From: WQUF01 sp031549885
GTDB taxonomy: Bacteria; Bacillota; Clostridia; Clostridiales; Clostridiaceae
Assembly: GCA_031549885.1 (NCBI GenBank)
Contig: JAVBPD010000109.1
Coordinates: 1 to 46,566 of the forward strand
Length of the DNA stretch: 46,566 bases
Reading direction: 5' to 3'
Both the position numbers and the translations under genes were made by a program. Positions 8,030 to 16,488 of this stretch are shown one piece after another; position 1 is the first letter of the stretch, and every line of letters begins with the position of its first letter. Under the pieces are notes generated by a model. The model did no database searches, was not told the DNA's origin, and saw only the letters and a program-made list of their open reading frames with translations.

Positions 8030-8950
8030 TTAACAATAAATACCTTGATATATATTTCTATTTTTCAATTCTTGGTCAATTTCATTTAATATTTCCCATT
8101 TTTTTAAACTCCACATAGGCCCTATTAAAGTATCCCTTGGACCATCGCCAGTTAATCTATGCACTACTATTTGTTCAGGTAAAATCGATATTGATCTGCA
8201 CACCAAATCAACATATTCTTCTTTAGTTAAAAAATTAATTTCATCTTTTAAATGAACATCATAAAGAGGTGAATCCTTAACTAAGTGAAGAAGATGCAAT
8301 TTTATGCCGTTTATTTTTTTAAAAGATACATAGCTTACTGAATTTAACATTGATTCTTTTGTTTCACCTGGTAATCCAAATATAATGTGAACAACCACTT
8401 CAATTCCTCTTGTTTTTAATTTTTCTACAGCTTCATCAAATACCTTTAAATCATAACCTCTATTTATAAATTTTGCGATTTTATCATTTGTGGTTTGAAG
8501 GCCTAATTCCACCCATAAATATGTCTTTTTATTTATTTCACTTAAAAGATCAAGCACATCTTCATTTAAGCAATCTGGCCTTGTAGCAATAGCAATACCC
8601 ACAACGCCTTCCTCCTTTAAGCCTTGAAAGTATAATTCTTTTAATTTTTCAATTGGCCCATATGTGTTTGTAAATGCTTGAAAATATGCAATGTATTTTT
8701 TACTTCTCCATTTTTTCTCCATTATTTCTCTCATATTATTAAATTGATTATGGATACTTATTTTTGATCCTAAAGTAAAATCCCCAGAACCTTTCTTTGA
8801 ACAAAAAATACACCCTCCAAAACCTGCTGTGCCATCTCTATTGGGGCATGTAAAACCAGCATCTATTGGTATTTTAAACACCTTTTCACCAAATTTTTCT
8901 TTTAAAAAATAATCTAAACTATGATATCTTTTTGAATTCCACTCTTTCAT
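8030..8950 (-). CDS. Radical SAM protein, TIGR01212 / YtqA-like
   Basis: A 306-residue protein with the radical SAM cysteine cluster in FTCPNRDGTAGFGGCIFC (spacing longer than CxxxCxxC at its first gap, as is usual for the YhcC/YtqA family). It also has a GLQTTND segment and VVVHIIFGLPGETKE, part of the SAM-binding barrel. The reaction of the family is not established to my knowledge; Elp3-like tRNA modification has been suggested by similarity. ATG 8950 follows AAGGTG. The gene is monocistronic and divergent from the YkvI-like gene. Confidence 0.85.
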   Translation of the reverse strand: MKEWNSKRYHSLDYFLKEKFGEKVFKIPIDAGFTCPNRDGTAGFGGCIFCSKKGSGDFTLGSKISIHNQFNNMREIMEKKWRSKKYIAYFQAFTNTYGPIEKLKELYFQGLKEEGVVGIAIATRPDCLNEDVLDLLSEINKKTYLWVELGLQTTNDKIAKFINRGYDLKVFDEAVEKLKTRGIEVVVHIIFGLPGETKESMLNSVSYVSFKKINGIKLHLLHLVKDSPLYDVHLKDEINFLTKEEYVDLVCRSISILPEQIVVHRLTGDGPRDTLIGPMWSLKKWEILNEIDQELKNRNIYQGIYC

Positions 8951-9042
8951 AAATACACCTTTTTTTTAAAACTAACATAATTATACCAATGAGAAACATA
9001 TAATAACATATATAGCTATAACAATTAAGGGGGAGTTTTAAT

Positions 9043-10119
9043 ATAGATATAAAAAAATCTCTGCAAATTGCAGCTGTATTTGTGGGGACTGTGGTGGGAG
9101 CAGGACTTGCTTCTGGAAGAGAAATAATGATTTTTTTTACTCAATATGGATATAAGAGCTTTATAGGAATGATTTTAGTAATGCTTCTATACATATTTAT
9201 AGGAAAAAGCATTGTGGATTTATCTATAAAGTATGATTTAAAATCTTATAATGATTTAATTCAGTTAGTATGTCCAAATATTTTTGGATCTATAATAACA
9301 GTTTTGCTCAGCACTTTATTTTTAAGCAGCTCAAGCATAATTTTAGCTGGCAGCGGTTCTTTGCTTAATGAATTTTTTGGCGTACCCAAATGGATAGGGC
9401 TCTTAATAATGCTTAGCATTACTATATTTATTACTTTAAGAAAAACAAAAGGTCTAATTGAAGTAAATTCAATTATAGTCCCTATTTTAACCATAATTAT
9501 ATTAACTATTTTTATATTGCACATTATATATCCAGTTGACAGGGTTAATTTAAAGTACATATTATCCATGGATACAAAGCCAAACTTTTGGCTATTTCAA
9601 TCTTTAAACTATGGATGCTTTAATATTTTTGCTTGCTGTGGCGTTTTAATTCCCCTCATTTACGAAGTAAAAGATAAAAAAACTTTAAATACAGGCATAA
9701 TAATTGGTGCAATTCTTTTAACAGTGCTTTCTCTTATATTAAATTTTGTACTTATAATAAATGTCCCAGAAATATTTAGCAAGGACATACCCCTGCTATA
9801 TGTAACTGGTATTTTTTCTAGATTTATCCAAGCAATGCTTTTAATGGTAATATGGCTTGAAATGTTTTCAACTGAAGTATCTGATGTATTCACATTATCT
9901 GGCACCATAGGGAAAATATTTAAAATACCTTATGAATATGCCATTATTGTAATGCTTTCAGCAGCAGTTATAATATCCCAATTTGGTTTTGCTAATTTAG
10001 TAAACTTCTTATATCCAGCTTTTGCAATAATCAGCACTTTATTCGTTATACAAATTGTATACTTTAGATTCATCAAATCCCAAAAAACTAATAAAATCCC
10101 ACAGTTAACAGGCAAGTAA
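9043..10119 (+). CDS. YkvI-like multi-pass membrane protein, apparent AUA start
   Basis: About 358 residues with ten or so hydrophobic segments, resembling Bacillus YkvI, a putative transporter of the amino acid-polyamine superfamily type. The conserved start of the family (QIAAVFVGTVVGAGLASGRE) begins well upstream of the first GTG at 9082. Between the in-frame stop at 9019 and that GTG there is no ATG, GTG or TTG. A very strong ribosome site (AAGGGGGAG, 9028-9035... ) ends 7 bases before an ATA codon at 9043, giving an N-terminus (M)DIKKSLQ. I therefore place the start at ATA 9043; GTG 9082 would remove part of helix 1. Substrate unknown. The stop lies inside a terminator hairpin. Confidence 0.75.
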   Translation: MDIKKSLQIAAVFVGTVVGAGLASGREIMIFFTQYGYKSFIGMILVMLLYIFIGKSIVDLSIKYDLKSYNDLIQLVCPNIFGSIITVLLSTLFLSSSSIILAGSGSLLNEFFGVPKWIGLLIMLSITIFITLRKTKGLIEVNSIIVPILTIIILTIFILHIIYPVDRVNLKYILSMDTKPNFWLFQSLNYGCFNIFACCGVLIPLIYEVKDKKTLNTGIIIGAILLTVLSLILNFVLIINVPEIFSKDIPLLYVTGIFSRFIQAMLLMVIWLEMFSTEVSDVFTLSGTIGKIFKIPYEYAIIVMLSAAVIISQFGFANLVNFLYPAFAIISTLFVIQIVYFRFIKSQKTNKIPQLTGK

Positions 10120-10133
10120 CCCTTGCCTGTTAA
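10105..10133. terminator. 12-bp hairpin holding both convergent stop codons
   Basis: Stem ttaacaggcaag (10105-10116) with cttgcctgttaa (10122-10133) and a 5-base loop. The TAA of the YkvI-like gene is at 10117-10119 in the loop, and the stop of the DUF1836 gene is at 10132-10130 in the right arm. The downstream T content is modest on both sides. Confidence 0.65.
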
Positions 10134-10720
10134 ATATTATATTTATCAACAATATTCTGCGCAACTTTTTTAATGGCACTTGCTTCAGACACTAAAAATA
10201 AAACAACAAGAAAAGTTTTTATCCTCTCAACTTCTGTATCTTTAATATTCATCATTTTTAATATTTCATCTGTGCTATCCATATTATAACTTACTATTTT
10301 ATCTAAAAATGTATGAAAATTATCATATTGTATAGCTGAAAAAACTTTATATGCCTCTTCCCACGATATAATATCATCTGCCCTATTGTTTATATCATTA
10401 AAAGCTAAGTTAAACACCTTTTTAATTTCTTCAGTGGTGAGTATTGGTCTCATATAACTTAACAGCACTAGTTGAATAATATGTTTTTTAGTGTATCCTC
10501 TCTTTTTTTTATCCTCAGGCTTTGAAATGGCCTCATTTTTAATATAATTTTGAATAATGTTATTTGTAAACCCTTCACCAGCAAATTTATCATTTAAGTA
10601 GTCTGTTACTTGTGACAAAAATAAATCATATTCAGGTAGTTGATCGAAATTAACAATCGGATTTTGTTCTATATTAGAATTTTTTTTCAGACTATTATTA
10701 TACTTGTGATTTTCATTCAA
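10130..10720 (-). CDS. DUF1836 domain protein
   Basis: About 196 residues, cytoplasmic. The centre carries the DUF1836 pattern: GFTNNIIQNYIKNEAISKP, a KKRGYTKKHIIQLVLLSYM helix and LTTEEIKKVF, which resembles a MerR-like winged helix. Function unknown; a DNA-binding role is often assumed for the family. A GTG at 10729 touches the AAGGAAG ribosome site directly, so the TTG at 10720 (8 bases from it) is the better start; the difference is three residues. It has its own promoter region towards the DnaA-box cluster. Confidence 0.7.
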   Translation of the reverse strand: MNENHKYNNSLKKNSNIEQNPIVNFDQLPEYDLFLSQVTDYLNDKFAGEGFTNNIIQNYIKNEAISKPEDKKKRGYTKKHIIQLVLLSYMRPILTTEEIKKVFNLAFNDINNRADDIISWEEAYKVFSAIQYDNFHTFLDKIVSYNMDSTDEILKMMNIKDTEVERIKTFLVVLFLVSEASAIKKVAQNIVDKYNI

Positions 10721-10934
10721 ATTTTTCACTTCCTTAATATAGCTTATATTCTATTATACAGTTTTTTAAACCTTATTACAAGCTAACCATATTTATTTCA
10801 TATTGATTTAACAATTCTCATTAAAAATTTTAAAAATTAATAATTACAAGTTTAGTTTTAAAATAACTAATATATTTTTTTAAAAATTAGCACATATTTC
10901 CATTATTAATAATATTTGCCTTTTCGCTTAAAAA

Positions 10935-10978
10935 TTATCCACAATTAGTGTTGATAATTCCTTAAAAACTGTTGATAA
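10935..10978. other. Cluster of three DnaA-box-like 9-mers
   Basis: TTATCCACA at 10935-10943 (plus strand) is an exact DnaA box (consensus TTATNCACA). TGTTGATAA at 10949-10957 and again at 10970-10978 are TTATCAACA on the minus strand, one mismatch from the consensus. Three sites in 44 bp, in the roughly 290-bp AT-rich gap between the DUF1836 gene and the tRNA terminator, is more than expected by chance. It may be a DnaA-binding regulatory cluster. dnaA itself is not in the window, so this is not shown to be the replication origin. The rest of 10740-11010 contains no gene I can support. Confidence 0.45.
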
Positions 10979-11014
10979 CTTTTTTTGAGTAAAATTTATT
11001 TAAAAAAATAATAA

Positions 11015-11048
11015 AAGGTCATACCTTATCTTAACAAAGTATGACCTT
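11015..11048 (-). terminator. Terminator of the tRNA operon
   Basis: 10-bp stem aaggtcatac/gtatgacctt followed, in the minus direction, by TTTATTATTTTTTT. It lies 12 bases after tRNA-Thr. Confidence 0.9.
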
Positions 11049-11060
11049 AAATTACTAATA

Positions 11061-11133
<73 letters not shown>

Positions 11134-11142
11134 AAAAAAAAA

Positions 11143-11216
11143 CGACCCAGAAGGGACTCGAACCCTCGACCTCCGGCGTGACAGGCCGGCACTCTAACCA
11201 ACTGAGCCACTGGGCC
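11143..11216 (-). tRNA. tRNA-Asp (anticodon GTC)
   Basis: Acceptor GGCCCAG pairs with CTGGGTC (one G-T), anticodon loop CTGTCAC on a five-pair stem, T-loop GGTTCGAGTCC. The discriminator is G, as expected for tRNA-Asp. Confidence 0.95.
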
Positions 11217-11227
11217 ATGGCAAATGG

Positions 11228-11300
11228 TGGGCGCTACAGGGATCGAACCTGTGACCCCCTGCTTGTAAGGCAGGTGCTCTCCCAGCTGAGCTAAGCGCCC
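11228..11300 (-). tRNA. tRNA-Val (anticodon TAC)
   Basis: Acceptor GGGCGCT pairs with AGCGCCC, anticodon loop CTTACAA, T-arm ACAGGTTCGATCCCTGT. The discriminator is A. Confidence 0.95.
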
Positions 11301-11307
11301 GAATAAA

Positions 11308-11379
11308 TGACCCATAGGGGAATCGAACCCCTGTTACCGCCGTGAAAGGGCGATGTCTTGACCGCTTGACCAATGGGCC
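11308..11379 (-). tRNA. tRNA-Glu (anticodon TTC)
   Basis: Acceptor GGCCCAT pairs with ATGGGTC (one G-T), anticodon loop CTTTCAC, T-arm GGGGTTCGATTCCCC. The discriminator is A. First gene of the Glu-Val-Asp-Thr operon, only about 30 bases from its -10 box. Confidence 0.95.
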
Positions 11380-11408
11380 ATAGTTTGTTGTCAAAGCTGA
11401 CAAGATAT

Positions 11409-11490
11409 ATATTACTAAATTATTTTAACTTCGTCAATAGTTTTTTTATATTTTTTTTTATTTTTTTTTATTTTTTACATTTTATTTTTT
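11409..11490 (-). promoter_or_regulatory. tRNA operon promoter with phased A-tracts upstream
   Basis: Reading minus: -35 TTGACG (11437-11432), 17-base spacer, -10 TAATAT (11414-11409). Directly upstream of the -35 are A-tracts (T runs on the plus strand) at 11441-11447, 11451-11459, 11461-11469, 11471-11476 and 11485-11490. They are spaced close to one helical turn, the hallmark of intrinsically curved DNA and UP-like elements. They run into the 3' end of the neighbouring EamA gene. Confidence 0.8.
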
Positions 11491-12371
11491 AAATTAATCT
11501 TATGCTCAACTTTTAAAGGTAAATTTGTCACCAAAAGTCCAATTATAATTATTATACCCCCAATGAAAGAAACCATTGATACTGTTTCATTAAGCCAGAA
11601 ATAAGCTAGTACAATTGATATAAATGGAGATAAATATAAGAAACTTGTGGTATAAATAGTTTTTTTTACTTTTGAAAGAGAATATGACCAAAGCATATAT
11701 GCAATTGCCGCAGGAAACACTCCTAAGTATATTATTATTAAATTTACTAAATAAGGGGCATTTGGAATTTCTTTAACTAAATTCGGTGTAAATATAAGCA
11801 TAAATACTGTTGCAACTAATACGCAAAAAAATGATGATTGAACTGAAGAGTATTTTTTTAATATTTTTCTTTGCAAAACATTATAAATACCATTGCAAAT
11901 AGCAGCAGCAATAAGCAGCAATGTGCCAAAATTAAAATTTACAGCTGTAACTTGTGTAGATGCAACCAAAAATAAACCCAGTAAACTTATAACCATACCT
12001 AAAAGAGACATTATTGTGGATCTTTCTTTTAAGAAAATTATAGACATTAAAAGAGTAAATACTGGTGATGATGCTATGATAAAACTACTTATTCCTGAAG
12101 TCACAAGCTTTGTCCCAGAATTAAAAAGCCACATGTAAAAAAAAATTCCTATAAAACCTGCAATTAAAAAAATCTTTAAATCTTTTTTATCTGGCAATTT
12201 TACTTTCTTATAAAATGAATATATAAAAAGTGTAATTGAAGCTATTATAAACCTTAACAGCATTAAGGATTCAGGAGAATAATATTTTAGGCTATATTTA
12301 ACAGCCGGAAAAGCGGATGCCCAAAATATAACTGTTATAAGAGCTGCTATATAAGGAAAAAATCTTTTCAT
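11475..12371 (-). CDS. EamA/DMT family transporter
   Basis: About 298 residues with ten hydrophobic segments arranged as two EamA repeats: the first opens FPYIAALITVIFWASAFPAV, the second near FGTLLLIAAAICNGIYNVLQ. These are drug/metabolite or amino acid exporters. The ATG at 12371 fits the AAAGGTG ribosome site better than the GTG at 12380. It is 28 bases downstream of the DeoR-type regulator and in the same direction, so they probably form one transcript divergent from the ascorbate operon. The last codons (INLKNKM) are written in the A-tracts that lie upstream of the tRNA promoter. Confidence 0.85.
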   Translation of the reverse strand: MKRFFPYIAALITVIFWASAFPAVKYSLKYYSPESLMLLRFIIASITLFIYSFYKKVKLPDKKDLKIFLIAGFIGIFFYMWLFNSGTKLVTSGISSFIIASSPVFTLLMSIIFLKERSTIMSLLGMVISLLGLFLVASTQVTAVNFNFGTLLLIAAAICNGIYNVLQRKILKKYSSVQSSFFCVLVATVFMLIFTPNLVKEIPNAPYLVNLIIIYLGVFPAAIAYMLWSYSLSKVKKTIYTTSFLYLSPFISIVLAYFWLNETVSMVSFIGGIIIIIGLLVTNLPLKVEHKINLKNKM

Positions 12372-12399
12372 GACAAACACACACCTTTTTCATAAAATA

Positions 12400-13188
12400 T
12401 TAATCTTCGTTACCCACAACATCTACTTTTATTCCATATTTTTTCAATCTTTCGATTTCATTTTTATCTGCTTCCCAATCAGTTATTAAATTAGTAATAT
12501 ATTGTATCTTCCCACTTAAAAAATTATGATTTCTTCCTACTTTTGAAGAGTCAGCTAAAATAAATCTTGGCCCATTGCAATTTTGTAACATAGTAGTGTT
12601 AATAGAAGTTTCCTGCAATACTGAAGTTGTTATTCCTCTATCAGAACTTATGCCGCTAATGCCTAAAAAACATTTAGCTGCAATTATTTTATTCAAAGTG
12701 TTAATTGCAAATTCACCAACTAAAGATTGTTTACGCTCATATACATCCCCTCCTGTTAAAATCAATTCTACCAGCGGAGGCCTTTGAACTTGGAGAGCTT
12801 TACCATTATTTGTAACCACAACCACATGCTTATTTTCTATATAGTTTAAAACTAAAAGCGCAGTTGTACTTGAATTTATAAATATTGTATCTCCACTTTC
12901 TATATAACTTGCTGCAAGTTTTGCAATTTTATGTTTTATTTTATGTAGTTTTTCAGATGGTTCTGTAAAGCTTGGATCTTCAAATACAGAGCTTTCAATT
13001 ATATTTGCTCCTCCATAAAATCTATTTACCATACCTTTTTTTTCAAACATTATTAGATCTCGCCTAACGGTAATTGGAGTAACTTCTAAACAAGAAGCCA
13101 ATTTATCTACATATACTGTCTTATTTTTTTTTAAACACTGTAATATTTTTTGTTGACGTTTATAAACATTTTCTTTATTATTCTTCAT
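12400..13188 (-). CDS. DeoR-family transcriptional regulator (UlaR-like by context)
   Basis: 262 residues from ATG 13188-13186, which has GAAGAGGAT at 7 bases; an upstream extension of 42 codons lacks a ribosome site. The N-terminal DeoR helix-turn-helix is clear (KRQQKILQCL...VDKLASCLEVTPITVRRDL, then GMVNRFYGGA). The C-terminal sugar-phosphate-sensing domain follows, with GDTIFINSSTT, VVTNN, LTGGDVYERKQSLVG and a closing ILADSSKVG. It is divergent from the ulaG operon, the position expected for its repressor (as UlaR, also DeoR family, in E. coli), probably sensing L-ascorbate 6-phosphate. This role is inferred from context. Confidence 0.85.
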   Translation of the reverse strand: MKNNKENVYKRQQKILQCLKKNKTVYVDKLASCLEVTPITVRRDLIMFEKKGMVNRFYGGANIIESSVFEDPSFTEPSEKLHKIKHKIAKLAASYIESGDTIFINSSTTALLVLNYIENKHVVVVTNNGKALQVQRPPLVELILTGGDVYERKQSLVGEFAINTLNKIIAAKCFLGISGISSDRGITTSVLQETSINTTMLQNCNGPRFILADSSKVGRNHNFLSGKIQYITNLITDWEADKNEIERLKKYGIKVDVVGNED

Positions 13189-13478
13189 CAATATCCTCTT
13201 CAATCTAAATGTTTTATAAAATAGATATAATAATTGTAACCCTCTTTTTATTTCTTTACAATATATATTTATATACTTAACTTTATGCAAAAGATCATAA
13301 AACAAAATAAACATTCATATAATTATTTATATATGTTCTTTTTAAGATTTATATTTCACTTTTTTAAAAAATAATTGTACTTTGATCATTATTAATGTAT
13401 AATTACAATATAAACAATCATATTTTATGATCATTTCAAATTTACTTATATACAAAATTTTTATTAAAGGAGGCTTAT
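13189..13478. promoter_or_regulatory. Divergent control region, DeoR-type regulator / ula operon
   Basis: 290 bp of AT-rich DNA without a gene. The palindromic core gatcat occurs three times, at 13293-13298, 13384-13389 and 13429-13434; the last two lie in the 8-mer tgatcatt 45 bp apart, as direct repeats. These are candidate operators for the DeoR-type protein, allowing looping or phased binding. The AAAGGAGG ribosome site of ulaG is at its right end. No convincing catabolite-responsive element was found by eye. Confidence 0.4.
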
Positions 13479-14549
13479 ATGAATAAAATTGATGAAATCT
13501 CAAGAGAATCATGGATTTTAAACACATTCCCAGAATGGGGAACATGGCTTAATGAAGAAATTGAACAAGAGAATATAAAACCTAATACATTTTCTATGTG
13601 GTGGTTAGGATGTACTGGTATTTGGGTGAAGACTCCTTTAAATGGGAACATTGTCATTGATTTTTGGTGTGGAACAGGAAAAAGAACAAAAGCTAACCCA
13701 TTAATGGCTCAGCAACATCAAATGAGGCGCATGAGTGGAGGTAGAAAATTACAACCAAATTTACGTACAACCCCTTTTGTATTAGATCCTTTTGCAATAA
13801 AAACATTAGATGCTGTACTCTCTACGCATTCTCATAATGACCATATTGATGTAAACGTTGCAGCTTCAGTATTAAAAAATTGTCCAAACAACGTACCATT
13901 TATAGGCCCTAAAGCATGTGTAGACATATGGGAAAAATGGGGTGTTCCTAAAGACAGGCTAATAGTTATGAAACCTGGAGATACGTATAAGTTAAAGGAT
14001 ATTGAAATTATCGCATTGGAATCATTTGATAGAACAGTATTGATTACAGAACCACCTTCTGGTGATATAAGAAATAGCAAAGAAATATTGGATCAAATGG
14101 ATTTAAAAGCGGTTAATTATTTAATTAAAACTCCTGGCGGAAATATCTATCATAGTGGTGACTCTCATTATTCTAATTATTATGCTAAACATGGAAATGA
14201 TCATAAAATTGATGTTGCACTTGGCTCCTATGGCGAAAATCCAAGGGGCATTACGGATAAAATGACTTCCTCAGATATACTTAGAATGGCTGAAGCTTTA
14301 AATACTAAAGTTATAATACCTTTCCACCATGACATTTGGTCAAATTTCCAAGCTGACCCTCAGGAAATAAATGTACTATACGATATGAGGAAATATAGGC
14401 TTAAATATGAATTTAAACCATATATATGGCAAGTTGGTGGAAAATTTACTTATCCTGATAACAAAGATGACAGAGAATACCATTACCCTCGTGGTTTTGA
14501 CGATTGTTTCACTGATGATATTAATTTACCATTCCCATCCTTTTTGTAA
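13479..14549 (+). CDS. ulaG: L-ascorbate-6-phosphate lactonase UlaG
   Basis: A 356-residue cytoplasmic metallo-beta-lactamase-fold hydrolase that opens L-ascorbate 6-phosphate to 3-keto-L-gulonate 6-phosphate. The match to E. coli UlaG is close along the whole length (remembered sequence): ITRESWIL/ISRESWIL start, MWWLGCTGIW, THSHNDHIDVNVAA as the metal-binding motif (THDHNDHID in E. coli), YHSGDSHYSNYYAKHGN, GSYGENPRGITDKMTS, FHHDIWSNFQADPQE and FDDCFT near the end. Start ATG follows AAAGGAGG. First gene of the operon. Confidence 0.95.
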   Translation: MNKIDEISRESWILNTFPEWGTWLNEEIEQENIKPNTFSMWWLGCTGIWVKTPLNGNIVIDFWCGTGKRTKANPLMAQQHQMRRMSGGRKLQPNLRTTPFVLDPFAIKTLDAVLSTHSHNDHIDVNVAASVLKNCPNNVPFIGPKACVDIWEKWGVPKDRLIVMKPGDTYKLKDIEIIALESFDRTVLITEPPSGDIRNSKEILDQMDLKAVNYLIKTPGGNIYHSGDSHYSNYYAKHGNDHKIDVALGSYGENPRGITDKMTSSDILRMAEALNTKVIIPFHHDIWSNFQADPQEINVLYDMRKYRLKYEFKPYIWQVGGKFTYPDNKDDREYHYPRGFDDCFTDDINLPFPSFL

Positions 14550-14572
14550 AATAAAATAAAGGTGTGATTTAA

Positions 14573-14998
14573 ATGTTAGGAGAAATAATTAAAAACAACA
14601 GATTTAGCTTTTATAAGGGGTTTGATAATTGGGAAGAGGCTGTAGAAAAAGCTTGTTTTCCTCTTATAGAAGATGGTGCAATAGATCCTCCTTATGTTGA
14701 TGCAATTATAGACAATGTAAAAAAATATGGACCTTATATAGTTATTGCACCTGACATATGCATTCCCCACGCTCAAGAAGGCTCTTTCGTAAATGAAACA
14801 GCCATAAGCTTTATGAAAACTGAAACTCCAGTTAAATTTGGCGATGGTGAAAATGAAAGTGCTCGTTTATTTTTCGTCCTCGCATCAAAGGATAATAACA
14901 TTCATATTGAAAATTTAAAAAAAATAGTAGAAATTTTATCCGACGAAAGCGCAATTGAGAAAATGTTAAAGGCAAATTGTAAAGAAGACATTATTTAA
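14573..14998 (+). CDS. ulaC: PTS L-ascorbate EIIA component (UlaC-like)
   Basis: A 141-residue mannitol/fructose-type EIIA domain. The phosphorylated His is in PDICIPHAQEG (His66). The N-terminal helix pair and the VKFGDGENESARLFFVLASK stretch fit the UlaC/SgaA group. It passes phosphate from HPr to the EIIB protein encoded two genes later. Start ATG follows AAAGGTGTGAT. The gap to ulaG is 23 bases and to the EIIC gene 17 bases. Confidence 0.9.
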   Translation: MLGEIIKNNRFSFYKGFDNWEEAVEKACFPLIEDGAIDPPYVDAIIDNVKKYGPYIVIAPDICIPHAQEGSFVNETAISFMKTETPVKFGDGENESARLFFVLASKDNNIHIENLKKIVEILSDESAIEKMLKANCKEDII

Positions 14999-15015
14999 TT
15001 TTTAGGAGGAATAAT

Positions 15016-16464
15016 ATGAGTATTATACAATCTATTTGGGGATTTTTTCAAATAAATATTTTAACCAAACCTGCATTTTTTGTTGGTCTCATCGTCTTCA
15101 TTGGTTATTTATTACTTGGCAGAAAATTTCATGATGCTCTTAGCGGATTTATTAAAGCAACAGTTGGATATATGATATTAAATGTTGCATCTGGTGGATT
15201 AGTTAATAACTTTAGGCCAATACTCGCAGGCTTAAAAGATAGATTTAACCTTACTGCCGCAGTAATAGATCCATATTTTGGTCAAGCAGCTGCACAAAAA
15301 GCTGTTGAAGGAATTGGCCGCTCCTTTACCCTTATGATGATGGTTTTGTTAATTGCGTTTTTAATAAACATCGTGCTTGTTTTATTTAGAAAGATTACAA
15401 AAATTAGAACTGTATTTATAACTGGCCATATAATGGTTCAACAATCTTCTACTGCACTTTGGACACTCCTTTTCTGTTTTCCACTTATACAAGATACCCA
15501 AGTTGTTATAATGTTAGGTATTCTTTTGGGGATATTTTGGGCAGTTTCATCCAATATAAGCGTTGAACCTACTCAAGAATTAACTGATGGTGCAGGCTTT
15601 GCAGTTGGTCATCAACAAATGTTTGGTATTTGGGCTGTTAATAAGCTTGCTCCAAAACTTGGAAATAAGGAAAATAAAATAGAAGATGTAAAACTACCTG
15701 GATTTCTATCTATTTTTAACGACAATATTGTAGCAACTGGTATTTTGATGATGCTTTTCTTTGGCGTTATTATAGCAATTTTAGGACCAGATCTAATGCA
15801 TAAGATAGATGAAACAGGGTTTGGAAAAACTCAAAATTTTATATTTTATATTATTGAAAAGTCATTGAACTTTTCTGTGTATCTATGTATATTACAAGTT
15901 GGGGTTCGTATGTTTGTTGGTGAGTTAACTGAATCTTTCCAAGGTATATCATCAAAATTGCTTCCAGGTTCAATGCCTGCTGTAGACTGTGCTGCAACTT
16001 ATGGATTTGGGCACCCAAATGCTATGACTATAGGATTTTTGTTTGGAGCATTTGGTCAATTTTTAGCTATTATAGGATTAATTATATTTAAAAGTCCAGT
16101 CCTTATTATTACAGGCTTTGTTCCAGTTTTCTTTGATAATGCCACATTTGCTGTATTTGCAAATAAAAAAGGTGGTGTAAGAGCTGCCATGATAATTCCA
16201 TTTATTTCTGGAATTATTCAAGTATTAGGAGGTGCATTTGCAGCAGCATTCTTTGGACTTGCGCAATTTGGAGGATGGCATGGTAACTTTGACTGGGATA
16301 CTGTATGGCCAGTTATCGGAGTAATTTTAAAATATGGACAATATATTGGTTTTGCAATAGTTGTAATAGCTCTGCTTGCAATTCCTCAACTTCAATATAT
16401 GAAAAATAAAAAGCATTATTTTGATGCTGCTGAAAATTATGAAGCTTATATAGCTAACAAATAG
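15016..16464 (+). CDS. ulaA: PTS L-ascorbate EIIC component (UlaA)
   Basis: A 482-residue polytopic membrane permease of the ascorbate (SgaT/UlaA) PTS class, length as in the family. Visible family segments are GLIVFIGYLLLGRKFHDALS, ATVGYMILN, GQAAAQKAVEGIGRS, GHIMVQQSS, DGAGFAVGHQQMFG and LLPGSMPAVDCAATYGFGHP. It transports L-ascorbate with concomitant phosphorylation at C6 by EIIB. The ribosome site TAGGAGGA is strong. Confidence 0.95.
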   Translation: MSIIQSIWGFFQINILTKPAFFVGLIVFIGYLLLGRKFHDALSGFIKATVGYMILNVASGGLVNNFRPILAGLKDRFNLTAAVIDPYFGQAAAQKAVEGIGRSFTLMMMVLLIAFLINIVLVLFRKITKIRTVFITGHIMVQQSSTALWTLLFCFPLIQDTQVVIMLGILLGIFWAVSSNISVEPTQELTDGAGFAVGHQQMFGIWAVNKLAPKLGNKENKIEDVKLPGFLSIFNDNIVATGILMMLFFGVIIAILGPDLMHKIDETGFGKTQNFIFYIIEKSLNFSVYLCILQVGVRMFVGELTESFQGISSKLLPGSMPAVDCAATYGFGHPNAMTIGFLFGAFGQFLAIIGLIIFKSPVLIITGFVPVFFDNATFAVFANKKGGVRAAMIIPFISGIIQVLGGAFAAAFFGLAQFGGWHGNFDWDTVWPVIGVILKYGQYIGFAIVVIALLAIPQLQYMKNKKHYFDAAENYEAYIANK

Positions 16465-16488
16465 TATAAATTAGAAGGAGGATTTATA

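Noticed and set aside
10935..10978. Replication origin oriC
   Set aside because: dnaA, dnaN, rpmH and an AT-rich unwinding region with more boxes are not present; only a small box cluster is supported.
11441..11490. T-rich run as the EamA terminator
   Set aside because: No stem precedes it, and in the EamA direction it is an A run. It fits an upstream promoter element of the tRNA operon instead.
13189..13314. 42-codon N-terminal extension of the DeoR-family regulator
   Set aside because: No ribosome site, AT-rich non-protein-like residues, and the internal ATG at 13188 has a good site just before the HTH domain.
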